Positions 36,468-46,069 of a stretch of 55,728 bases of DNA are shown one piece after another. The translations under genes and the position numbers were made by a program. Positions within the stretch are counted from its first letter, which is position 1, and each line of letters starts with the position of its first letter. Below the pieces are notes generated by a model, which was not told the origin of the DNA, did not search any database, and saw only the letters and a list, made by a program, of their open reading frames with translations. Origin of the DNA: Streptococcus infantis (lineage in GTDB: Bacteria; Bacillota; Bacilli; Lactobacillales; Streptococcaceae). The DNA lies in NCBI RefSeq assembly GCF_015546995.1, contig NZ_JADMUH010000012.1, positions 1 through 55,728 of the forward strand, in the 5' to 3' direction.

Positions 36468-37157
36468 ATGGGGAAACGGATTTTATTACTTGAGAAAGAA
36501 AGAAATCTAGCTCATTTTTTAAGTCTGGAACTCCAAAAAGAGCAATACCGAGTTGATCAGGTAGAAGAGGGTCAAAAAGCCCTCTCCATGGCTCTTCAGA
36601 CTGACTATGACTTGATTTTACTGAATGCTCATCTAGGGGATATGACAGCCCAGGGTTTTGCAGAACAGTTGAGTCGGACTAAGCCAGCTTCGGTTATTAT
36701 AGTCTTGGATCATCGAGAAGAATTGCAAGACCAACTTGAAACAATCCAGCGTTTCGCTGTTTCATATATCTACAAGCCAGTCATTATTGATGATTTGGTG
36801 GCTCGTATTGCAGCAATTTTCCGAGGTCGGGATTTTATCGACCAACACTGTAGTCAAATGAAGGTTCCGACATCCTATCGCAATCTGCGTATGGACGTAG
36901 AACATCATACTGTCTATCGTGGTGAGGAAATGATCGCCCTCACACGTCGTGAATATGACCTTTTGGCTACCCTTATGGGAAGCAAGAAAGTTTTAACTCG
37001 AGAGCAGTTGCTGGAAAGTGTTTGGAAGTACGAAAGTGCGACCGAAACCAATATCGTGGATGTTTATATCCGTTATCTACGTAGCAAACTTGACGTAAAA
37101 GGTCAAAAAAGTTACATTAAAACCGTGCGTGGTGTGGGTTATACCATGCAAGAATAG
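36468..37157 (+). CDS. ritR: Orphan atypical response regulator RitR
   Basis: OmpR-family regulator without a cognate kinase, 229 residues. The receiver domain (1-115) lacks the phosphoacceptor aspartate: residue 53 is Asn (LILLNAHLGD). A cysteine sits at residue 128 (FIDQHCSQM) on the interdomain helix; in the pneumococcal protein this Cys is the peroxide sensor and Asn53 is also present. The C-terminal winged helix (about 130-229) is complete (LTRREYDLLATLMGS, VYIRYLRSKLD, VRGVGYTM). RitR represses iron uptake and aids oxidative-stress control (known from S. pneumoniae). It follows gnd by 11 bases, suggesting a link between NADPH supply and redox response. Confidence 0.93.
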   Translation: MGKRILLLEKERNLAHFLSLELQKEQYRVDQVEEGQKALSMALQTDYDLILLNAHLGDMTAQGFAEQLSRTKPASVIIVLDHREELQDQLETIQRFAVSYIYKPVIIDDLVARIAAIFRGRDFIDQHCSQMKVPTSYRNLRMDVEHHTVYRGEEMIALTRREYDLLATLMGSKKVLTREQLLESVWKYESATETNIVDVYIRYLRSKLDVKGQKSYIKTVRGVGYTMQE

Positions 37158-37188
37158 AAAAGCAGTTACCTTGTGTAACTGCTTTTTT
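37158..37188 (+). terminator. Terminator of gnd-ritR
   Basis: AAAAGCAGTTA pairs with TAACTGCTTTT around CCTTGTG, followed by a T-run. Confidence 0.9.
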
Positions 37189-37203
37189 GAAATCATTATA
37201 TAT

Positions 37204-37232
37204 TGACATATAGTTCAGTCTTTGCTACAATC
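37204..37232 (+). promoter_or_regulatory. Promoter of the choline-binding protein gene
   Basis: TTGACA (37204-37209), 17-base spacer, TACAAT (37227-37232), then GGAGGAAG ribosome site. Confidence 0.85.
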
Positions 37233-37250
37233 ATTTTGGAGGAAGCAAGA

Positions 37251-38279
37251 ATGAAATTTTTGAAAAAAATGATGCAAGGTGGACTAGCAGTATTTTTCTT
37301 TAGTCTATTAGCAACTAGTACAGTATTAGCAGATGTCACTGATTCAGAAGGTTGGCAATTTGTCCAAGAAAATGGTAGAACCTACTACAAGAAGGGGGAA
37401 CTCAAAGAAACCTACTGGCGAGTGATTGATGGTAAGTACTATTATTTTGATCCTTTATCTGGAGAGATGGTTGTCGGCTGGCAATATATACCTGCTCCAC
37501 ACGAAGGGGTTACGATTGGTTCTTCTATAAGGCAAGATATTGCTTTTAGACCAGATTGGTTTTACTTTGGTCAAGATGGGGTGCTACAAGAATTTGTTGG
37601 TAAGCAAGTTTTAGAAGCAAAAACAGCTACAAATGTCAACAAGCATCATGGGGAACAATATGATAGTCCAGCAGAGAAACGAGTCTACTATTTTGAAGAC
37701 CAAAGAAGTTATCACACCTTAAAAACCGGTTGGGTTCATGATGAGGGGCACTGGTATTATTTACAGAAGGATGGTGGCTTTGATTCTCGCATCAACAGAT
37801 TGACTGTTGGGGAGCTAGCACGTGGTTGGGTTAAGGATTTTCCTCTTACATATGATGAAGATAAGCTAAAAGCTGCTCCATGGTACTATCTAGATCCAAC
37901 AACTGCTGCAATGCAAACGGGTTGGCAATATCTTGGTAACAAGTGGTACTATCTCCGTTCTTCAGGTGCTATGGCAACTGGCTGGTATCAAGAAGGTTCC
38001 ACTTGGTATTACCTAGATGACCAAAACGGTGATATGATGACAGGTTGGACTTCTATCAATGGCGATTGGTACTACCTTCGTTCATCAGGAGCTATGGCGA
38101 CAGGCTGGCTTCAAGACGGCTCAACTTGGTACTACCTCAATGCAAGCAATGGCGATATGAAGACAGGCTGGTTCCAAGTTAATGGGAAATGGTACTATGC
38201 CTATAGTTCAGGTGCCCTAGCTGTGAATACTACAGTAGGTGGCTACTACGTCAACTATAATGGCGAGTGGATTCAGTAA
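37251..38279 (+). CDS. Choline-binding surface protein (CbpC/CbpF/CbpJ-like)
   Basis: Secreted 342-residue protein held on the cell wall by phosphocholine. Signal peptide (about 1-27, ending LATSTVLA). Apart from it the protein is almost wholly choline-binding repeats: degenerate or split repeats in the first two thirds (GWQFVQENGRTYYKKG; WFYFGQDGVL; GWVHDEGHWYYLQKDGG), then regular GWYQEGSTWYYL-type modules in the last 120 residues. A 123-base direct duplication (37944 and 38067) encodes WYYLRSSGAMATGW twice. There is no enzymatic domain, so it is probably an adhesin or modulator of cell-wall hydrolases like pneumococcal CbpF. The start is the ATG at 37251, after GGAGGAAG. Its place after ritR matches the pneumococcal cbp locus. 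Confidence 0.88.
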   Translation: MKFLKKMMQGGLAVFFFSLLATSTVLADVTDSEGWQFVQENGRTYYKKGELKETYWRVIDGKYYYFDPLSGEMVVGWQYIPAPHEGVTIGSSIRQDIAFRPDWFYFGQDGVLQEFVGKQVLEAKTATNVNKHHGEQYDSPAEKRVYYFEDQRSYHTLKTGWVHDEGHWYYLQKDGGFDSRINRLTVGELARGWVKDFPLTYDEDKLKAAPWYYLDPTTAAMQTGWQYLGNKWYYLRSSGAMATGWYQEGSTWYYLDDQNGDMMTGWTSINGDWYYLRSSGAMATGWLQDGSTWYYLNASNGDMKTGWFQVNGKWYYAYSSGALAVNTTVGGYYVNYNGEWIQ

Positions 38280-38286
38280 TGAAAAC

Positions 38287-38318
38287 AAGCGATTGTGAAG
38301 GAAACAATCGCTTTTTTT
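38287..38318 (+). terminator. Terminator of the choline-binding protein gene
   Basis: AAGCGATTGT pairs with ACAATCGCTT around GAAGGAA, followed by T7. Confidence 0.9.
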
Positions 38319-38350
38319 GTGAAAATATAATAAAATAGAAAGGAATAAAG

Positions 38351-38388
38351 TTCTAAAATTTTATCTAGAAACAGACGCTTTTCGTCTG
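38351..38388 (+). promoter_or_regulatory. Two hairpins in the mevalonate operon leader
   Basis: TTCTA/TAGAA (38351-38370) and CAGACG/CGTCTG (38372-38388) lie between a TATAAT at 38326-38331 and mvk. No T-run follows the second hairpin, and the mvk ribosome site AGTAGGA begins 3 bases later, so translation or stability effects are possible. Confidence 0.35.
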
Positions 38389-38401
38389 ATAGTAGGATTA
38401 A

Positions 38402-39280
38402 ATGACAAAAGAAGTTGGTGTCGGTCAGGCACATAGTAAAATTATTTTAATAGGAGAGCATGCAGTCGTTTACGGCTATCCAGCCATCTCTTTGCCTCTT
38501 TTAGAGGTTGAAGTGACCTGTCGGGTTGTACCGGCAACGACACCATGGCGTCTTTTTGAAGAGGACACCTTGTCCATGGCAGTTTATGCTTCCCTCGAGT
38601 ATCTGAATATCAAAGATGCTTACATCCGTTGCCAAATTGACTCTGCTATTCCAGAAAAACGTGGAATGGGTTCTTCGGCAGCCATTAGTATTGCGGCTAT
38701 TCGCGCGGTATTTGATTATTACCAAGCAGAACTTCCACACGATGTGTTAGAAATTCTGGTCAATCGCGCTGAGATGATTGCGCATATGAATCCTAGTGGA
38801 TTGGATGCCAAGACCTGTCTTAGTGACCAGCCTATTCGTTTTATCAAGAATGTTGGTTTTGAAGAACTAGCCATGGACTTGTCAGCTTATCTGGTCATTG
38901 CAGATACAGGAGTCTATGGACACACTCGTGAAGCTATTCAAGTTGTAGAGAGCAAGGGTAAGGAAGCTTTACCTTTCTTGTATGCACTTGGAGAGTTGAC
39001 CCAGCAAGCAGAAGAAGCAATAAAGGCAAGAGATGCCGTGATGCTGGGAGAGATTTTAACAAAAGCACATGGAAATCTAAAAGAAATAGGAGTTAGTAGC
39101 CTTGAGGCTGATGCCTTGGTTGAAACTGCTCTTCAACATGGTGCTTTAGGTGCTAAGATGAGTGGTGGTGGTTTAGGTGGCTGTATCATAGCCTTAGTAG
39201 CCGACTATCACCAAGCTCAAGATTTAGCTGAAAGATTAGAAGAGAAAGGAGCTGTTCAGACATGGATCGAAAGCCTGTAA
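38402..39280 (+). CDS. mvk: Mevalonate kinase
   Basis: GHMP-superfamily kinase phosphorylating mevalonate at C5, first of the three kinase or decarboxylase steps towards isopentenyl diphosphate. 292 residues. N-terminal GQAHSKIILIGEHAVVYGYPAI, GHMP motif PEKRGMGSSAAISIAAIRAVF (about 80-100; glycine/serine-rich phosphate loop) and C-terminal AKMSGGGLGGCIIAL. In the pneumococcus the enzyme is feedback inhibited by diphosphomevalonate. The next gene overlaps by 19 bases: the four genes mvk-mvaD-mvaK2-fni are all overlapping, a tight operon. The HMG-CoA genes mvaA and mvaS are elsewhere. Confidence 0.95.
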   Translation: MTKEVGVGQAHSKIILIGEHAVVYGYPAISLPLLEVEVTCRVVPATTPWRLFEEDTLSMAVYASLEYLNIKDAYIRCQIDSAIPEKRGMGSSAAISIAAIRAVFDYYQAELPHDVLEILVNRAEMIAHMNPSGLDAKTCLSDQPIRFIKNVGFEELAMDLSAYLVIADTGVYGHTREAIQVVESKGKEALPFLYALGELTQQAEEAIKARDAVMLGEILTKAHGNLKEIGVSSLEADALVETALQHGALGAKMSGGGLGGCIIALVADYHQAQDLAERLEEKGAVQTWIESL

Positions 39281-40201
39281 CAGTACGTTCCTATGCCAAT
39301 ATTGCTATTATTAAATATTGGGGAAAGAAAGCAGAAAAAGAGATGGTTCCTGCGACTAGCAGTATCTCTCTAACCTTAGAAAATATGTATACGGAGACGA
39401 CACTTTCTCCTTTACCAGCAGATGCAAAGGCGGATGCCTTTTACATCAATGGTCAGTTGCAAAACGAAGCTGAGCATGCCAAGATGAGTAAAATCATTGA
39501 CCGCTACCGTCCTGAAGGAGCAGGGTTTGTTCGTATCGATACTAAGAACAATATGCCAACAGCAGCAGGCCTTTCTTCAAGTTCCAGTGGTTTATCTGCC
39601 TTGGTCAAAGCTTGTAACGCCTATTTCCAATTTGGGCTGAATCGCAGAGAATTGGCCTTGGAAGCTAAGTTTGCATCGGGTTCTTCATCTCGTAGTTTTT
39701 ATGGCCCCTTGGCAGCCTGGGACAAGGATAGTGGAGAGATTTATCCTGTCGAAACTGACTTGAAACTAGCTATGATTATGTTGGTCTTGGAAGACCAGAA
39801 AAAACCAATTTCCAGTAGAGATGGTATGAAGCTCTGTGTCGAAACTTCTACGACTTTTGATGAGTGGGTTCGTCAATCTGAACAGGATTACAAGGATATG
39901 TTGGTCTACCTCAAGGAAAATGACTTTAAGAAAGTTGGAGAATTAACAGAGAAAAACGCCTTGGCTATGCACGCTACGACAAAGACAGCCACTCCCTCCT
40001 TCTCTTATCTGACAGATGCTAGTTATGAGGCTATGGATTTTGTTCGTCAGCTTAGAGAACAAGGAGAATCTTGCTACTTTACCATGGACGCAGGACCTAA
40101 TGTCAAGGTTCTTTGCTTGGAAGAGGACTTGGAACATTTGTCAGAACTTTTAGGTCAACGCTATCGCTTAATCGTTTCAAAAACAAAGGATTTGAGCCAA
40201 G

Positions 40202-40215
<14 letters not shown>
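39262..40215 (+). CDS. mvaD: Diphosphomevalonate decarboxylase
   Basis: GHMP-fold enzyme that converts mevalonate 5-diphosphate to isopentenyl diphosphate with ATP-dependent decarboxylation. 317 residues. Family signatures: SYANIAIIKYWGKK (about 8-21), SSISLTLENMYTETTL, the phosphate loop NNMPTAAGLSSSSSGLSAL (about 94-112), catalytic Asp region in FYGPLAAWDKDSGEIYPV, and C-terminal FTMDAGPNVKVLCLE. Overlaps mvk by 19 bases and mvaK2 by 14 bases. Confidence 0.95.
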
Positions 40216-42194
<1,979 letters not shown>

Positions 42195-42196
42195 AG

Positions 42197-42229
42197 AAAG
42201 AGGTCGGGATTTTAGTCCCGACCTCTTTA
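42197..42229 (+). terminator. Terminator of the mevalonate operon
   Basis: AAAGAGGTCGGGA pairs exactly with TCCCGACCTCTTT around TTTTAG. Confidence 0.92.
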
Positions 42230-42263
42230 TCATTCCTCAGACGGATGTGACTTTTGGGATTTG

Positions 42264-42272
42264 TGATACAAT
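42264..42272 (+). promoter_or_regulatory. Extended -10 promoter of liaFSR
   Basis: TGATACAAT (hexamer 42267-42272), 20 bases before the liaF start; -35 not obvious, as is common for activator-dependent promoters. Confidence 0.5.
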
Positions 42273-42292
42273 TAAATAGAGAGGACGGATAC

Positions 42293-42991
42293 ATGCGAAA
42301 ATTTCAAATTTTTCTATTTATTGAAGCTTGTTTATTAACAGGAGCTCTGATTATGATGGTATCAGAGCATTTTTCCCGTTTTCTACTGATGTTGCTCTTG
42401 TTTTTACTGCTGATTCGATATTATACTGGAAAACAGGGAAATAACTTTATTTTAGTGGCGGTGAGCATCTTATTTTTCTTTATCATCATGCTCAATCCCT
42501 TTGTCATTTTAGCCATCTTTGTGGCCTTGATATACAGCCTGTTCCTGCTTTACCCTATGATGAACCAGGAAAGAGAAGATACCAATCTGTTTTTTGAAGA
42601 AGTAGTGACGGTAAAGAGGGAGAAAAATCGCTGGTTTGGGAATCTCCATCATTTTTCAAGTTACCAGACTTGTCGTTTTGATGATATCAATCTCTTTCGC
42701 CTTATGGGAAAGGATACCATTCATCTAGAGCACGTGATTTTGAGCAATCATGATAATGTCATCATCTTGAGAAAACTGGTCGGTACGACTAGGATTATCG
42801 TACCAGTGGATGTTGAAGTCAGTCTAAGTGTCAATTCTCTGTACGGAGATTTAACCTTTTTTGACCAGCCTAAACGTGCTTTGCGTAATGAGCAATTTCA
42901 TCAAGAAACCAGAGATTATCTCAAGAGTCCCAAGAGTGTTAAGATTCTTTTGACAACTATGGTTGGAGATGTTGAGGTGGTGAGAGAATGA
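42293..42991 (+). CDS. liaF: LiaF-like envelope-stress accessory membrane protein
   Basis: 232-residue membrane protein. Three or four hydrophobic segments lie in the first 95 residues (FLFIEACLLTGALIMMV; FLLMLLLFLLLIRYY; FILVAVSILFFFIIML; FVILAIFVALIYSLFLLY), then a soluble C-terminal domain related to the cell-wall-active antibiotics response domain (DINLFRLMGKDTIHLEHVILSNHDNVIILRKLVG and TRIIVPVDVEVSLSVNSLYGDLTFF). LiaF keeps the LiaS kinase off until the cell wall is disturbed. It overlaps liaS by 4 bases (ATGA). The ATG at 42293 after GAGGACGG is preferred over the upstream in-frame start. Confidence 0.85.
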   Translation: MRKFQIFLFIEACLLTGALIMMVSEHFSRFLLMLLLFLLLIRYYTGKQGNNFILVAVSILFFFIIMLNPFVILAIFVALIYSLFLLYPMMNQEREDTNLFFEEVVTVKREKNRWFGNLHHFSSYQTCRFDDINLFRLMGKDTIHLEHVILSNHDNVIILRKLVGTTRIIVPVDVEVSLSVNSLYGDLTFFDQPKRALRNEQFHQETRDYLKSPKSVKILLTTMVGDVEVVRE

Positions 42992-43977
42992 AAAAGCAAC
43001 CCTATATTTTAATTGGTGTCACCTCTTTTCTCTTTGTTGCTTTTCTATTTCGAAGCATTTTTAAGGTCTTAGATTTGGAATGGACTTCTCTCTTCCAAGA
43101 TTTAGAAAAGACAGAGAAAATCCTATTTCTAGCTTTGATGTTTAGCCTTGCTCTAGCCTTTTTATTGGTCTTGTTTTGGACAATGGTTGACGAAATTTCA
43201 AGAAGAAGAATCCAAGCAAATCTTAATCGTCTACTAACTGGTAAAGATATTAAAAGCCTTGGAGATGCTGATTTAGACGCAAGTTTTAGAAACTTATCAG
43301 GCAAGCTTGGTTTATTGACAGAAGCCATTCAAAAAGCAGACAATCAAGCCTTGGTCAAGGAAGAAGTGATTATTGAAAAGGAGCGCAAGCGAATCGCGCG
43401 TGACTTGCATGATACGGTTAGCCAAGAAATTTTTGCTGCCCATATGATTTTGTCAGGACTCAGTCAACAAGCTTCCAGATTAGACAAAGAGAAGATGCAG
43501 ACACAACTCCAGAGTGTGACAGCTATTTTGGAGACAGCCCAAAGAGATTTACGTATTCTACTCTTGCATTTACGACCGATAGAACTGGAACAAAAGAGTC
43601 TGGTTGAGGGGATTCAGTTGCTTCTCAAAGAATTGGAAGAAAAAAGTGAACTCAAAGTCAGTTTTAAATATCAGGTAGACGAATTGCCTAAAAAGATTGA
43701 GGAGCATGTCTTTCGTATCGTCCAAGAATTGATTAGTAATACTCTCCGTCATGCCCAAGCTTCTTGTCTAGATGTTTATCTTTATCAGAATGAAACAGAA
43801 TTACAGTTGAAAGTAGTGGACAACGGTCGCGGTTTTCAGTTAGATGATGTTGATGAACTAAGCTATGGACTACGCAATATCAAAGAACGAGTGGAAGATA
43901 TGGCAGGGAGCATACAACTATTAACAGCACCGAAGCAGGGTTTGGCAGTGGATATTCGGATCCCCTTGCTTGATTGA
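42988..43977 (+). CDS. liaS: LiaS-type sensor histidine kinase
   Basis: Intramembrane-sensing kinase, 329 residues. Two transmembrane helices (about 6-24 and 46-68) with a very short outside loop, as in LiaS/VraS; a HAMP-like linker; HisKA_3 dimerisation domain with the phosphorylatable His in RKRIARDLHDTVSQEIFAAH (about 133-152); and an HATPase with NTLRHAQA (about 251-258) and DNGRGFQLDD. It senses lipid II-targeting antibiotics and wall damage with LiaF and LiaR (family knowledge). Overlap with liaF of 4 bases and the 18-base gap to liaR make a three-gene operon. Confidence 0.92.
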   Translation: MKKQPYILIGVTSFLFVAFLFRSIFKVLDLEWTSLFQDLEKTEKILFLALMFSLALAFLLVLFWTMVDEISRRRIQANLNRLLTGKDIKSLGDADLDASFRNLSGKLGLLTEAIQKADNQALVKEEVIIEKERKRIARDLHDTVSQEIFAAHMILSGLSQQASRLDKEKMQTQLQSVTAILETAQRDLRILLLHLRPIELEQKSLVEGIQLLLKELEEKSELKVSFKYQVDELPKKIEEHVFRIVQELISNTLRHAQASCLDVYLYQNETELQLKVVDNGRGFQLDDVDELSYGLRNIKERVEDMAGSIQLLTAPKQGLAVDIRIPLLD

Positions 43978-43995
43978 CTAACAAAAGGAAATAAA

Positions 43996-44628
43996 ATGAA
44001 ACTATTATTAGTAGATGACCACCAAATGGTGCGACTTGGTTTAAAAAGTTATTTTGAACTACAAGATGATGTAGAAGTTGTCGGAGAAGCAACTAATGGA
44101 GCCGAAGGGATTTCCATGGCCTTGGAGCTTCGTCCAGATGTGATCGTCATGGATATTGTTATGCCTGAAGTCAACGGAATTGATGCAACTCTAGCTATTC
44201 TCAAAGAATGGCCGGAGGCTAAAATTTTGATTGTGTCTTCTTATTTAGACAATGAAAAAATCATGCCGGTCTTGAATGCTGGGGCCAGAGGCTATATGCT
44301 TAAGACGTCAAGTGCTGATGAATTATTTCATGCTGTTCAAAAGGTGGCAGCTGGAGAGCTAGCTATCGAACAAGAGGTGAGTAAGAAAGTAGAATACCAC
44401 CGCAATCATATGGAACTTCACGAAGAATTAACTGCGCGTGAACGCGATGTCCTTCAACTGATTGCCAAGGGTTATGAAAATCAGCGCATTGCAGATGAGC
44501 TCTTTATCTCCCTAAAGACAGTCAAGACCCATGTCTCCAATATCCTAGCCAAACTTGAGGTCAGTGATCGTACCCAGGCAGCAGTTTATGCTTTTCAACA
44601 TCATTTGGTGGCTTCTGATGAATTTTAA
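43996..44628 (+). CDS. liaR: LiaR-type response regulator (NarL/LuxR family)
   Basis: 210 residues. Receiver domain with acidic pocket DDHQ at residues 7-10, phosphoacceptor Asp53 (VIVMDIVMPEVNG), Thr/Ser and Lys (LKTSSADEL) in place. C-terminal LuxR-type HTH (about 145-205): LTARERDVLQLIAKGYENQRIADELFISLKTVKTHVSNILAKL. Activated by LiaS to induce the cell-envelope stress regulon. No convincing terminator sits between it and tig, and a separate tig promoter is present. Confidence 0.93.
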   Translation: MKLLLVDDHQMVRLGLKSYFELQDDVEVVGEATNGAEGISMALELRPDVIVMDIVMPEVNGIDATLAILKEWPEAKILIVSSYLDNEKIMPVLNAGARGYMLKTSSADELFHAVQKVAAGELAIEQEVSKKVEYHRNHMELHEELTARERDVLQLIAKGYENQRIADELFISLKTVKTHVSNILAKLEVSDRTQAAVYAFQHHLVASDEF

Positions 44629-44675
44629 GGGATATAGGATGTAATTGAAGCATGGACGAAAAGCGCATCCATTAC

Positions 44676-44705
44676 TTGAAAAAGTTCGCTACTATGTGGT
44701 ATAAT
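44676..44705 (+). promoter_or_regulatory. Promoter of tig
   Basis: TTGAAA (44676-44681), 18-base spacer, extended -10 TGGTATAAT (hexamer 44700-44705), AAGGAG ribosome site before the ATG. Confidence 0.8.
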
Positions 44706-44740
44706 GGACTGTATTAAAAATTTTAAGGAGAAATGACAGA

Positions 44741-46024
44741 ATGTCTGTATCATTTGAAAACAAAGAAACAAACCGTGGTGTCTTGACTTTCACTATCTCT
44801 CAAGACCAAATCAAACCAGAATTGGACCGTGTATTTAACTCAGTAAAGAAAACTCTTAACGTTCCAGGTTTCCGTAAAGGTCACCTTCCACGTCCTATCT
44901 TCGACCAAAAATTTGGTGAGGAAGCACTTTACCAAGATGCAATGAACGCTCTTTTACCAGACGCTTATGAAGCAGCTGTTAAAGAAGCTGGTCTTGAAGT
45001 AGTTGCTCAACCAAAAATCGACGTAACTTCTATGGAAAAAGGTCAAGATTGGGTTATCACTGCTGAAGTTGTTACAAAACCTGAGGTTAAATTGGGTGAA
45101 TACAAAAACCTTGAAGTATCAGTTGATGTAGATAAAGAAGTAACGGACGCTGATGTTGAAGAGCGTATCGAACGTGAACGCAATAACTTGGCTGAATTGG
45201 TGATCAAAGAAGGTGCTGCTGAAAACGGCGACACTGTTGTTATTGACTTTGTTGGTTCTATCGACGGTGTTGAATTTGACGGCGGAAAAGGTGAAAACTT
45301 CTCACTTGGACTTGGTTCAGGTCAATTTATCCCTGGTTTCGAAGACCAATTAGTTGGACATTCAGCTGGTGAAACTGTTGACGTTATCGTAACATTCCCA
45401 GAAGACTACCAAGCAGAAGACCTTGCAGGTAAAGAAGCTAAATTCGTAACAACTATCCACGAAGTTAAAGCTAAAGAAGTTCCAGCTCTTGACGATGAAC
45501 TTGCAAAAGATATCGACGAAGAAGTTGAAACTCTTGTTGAATTGAAAGAAAAATACCGCAAAGAATTAGCTGCTGCTAAAGAAGAAGCATACACTGATGC
45601 TGTTGAAGGTGCTGCAATCGATAAAGCTGTAGAAAACGCTGAAATCGTTGACCTTCCAGAAGAAATGATTCACGAAGAAGTTCACCGTTCAGTAAATGAA
45701 TTCCTTGGAAACTTGCAACGTCAAGGTATCAACCCTGACATGTACTTCCAAATCACTGGAACTACTCAAGAAGACCTTCACAAACAATACGAAGCAGAAG
45801 CTGAGTCACGTACGAAGACTAACCTTGTTATCGAAGCAGTTGCGAAAGCTGAAGGATTTGACGCTACTGAAGAAGAAATCCAAAAAGAAATCGAGCAATT
45901 GGCTGCAGATTACAACATGGAAGTTGCCCAAGTACAAAGCTTGCTTTCAGCTGACATGTTGAAACACGATATCACAATTAAAAAAGCTGTTGAATTGATC
46001 ACAAGCACTGCAACAGTAAAATAA
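44741..46024 (+). CDS. tig: Trigger factor (ribosome-bound chaperone, PPIase)
   Basis: 427 residues, usual length. N-terminal ribosome-binding domain with signature [11 protein letters not shown] (about residues 41-51), FKBP-type peptidyl-prolyl isomerase domain (about 150-240, beginning [41 protein letters not shown]) and the C-terminal helical chaperone arms. Strong codon bias typical of an abundant protein. Single transcription unit with its own promoter and a terminator shared with the convergent recD2 gene. Confidence 0.97.
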   Translation: MSVSFENKETNRGVLTFTISQDQIKPELDRVFNSVKKTLNVPGFRKGHLPRPIFDQKFGEEALYQDAMNALLPDAYEAAVKEAGLEVVAQPKIDVTSMEKGQDWVITAEVVTKPEVKLGEYKNLEVSVDVDKEVTDADVEERIERERNNLAELVIKEGAAENGDTVVIDFVGSIDGVEFDGGKGENFSLGLGSGQFIPGFEDQLVGHSAGETVDVIVTFPEDYQAEDLAGKEAKFVTTIHEVKAKEVPALDDELAKDIDEEVETLVELKEKYRKELAAAKEEAYTDAVEGAAIDKAVENAEIVDLPEEMIHEEVHRSVNEFLGNLQRQGINPDMYFQITGTTQEDLHKQYEAEAESRTKTNLVIEAVAKAEGFDATEEEIQKEIEQLAADYNMEVAQVQSLLSADMLKHDITIKKAVELITSTATVK

Positions 46025-46035
46025 TCTGAAAAGAT

Positions 46036-46064
46036 AAAAAACCACCGGATTCGGTGGTTTTTTT
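46036..46064. terminator. Bidirectional terminator between convergent tig and recD2
   Basis: AAAAAACCACCG pairs with CGGTGGTTTTTT around GATT; symmetrical A and T runs. Confidence 0.92.
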
Positions 46065-46069
46065 GTGCT

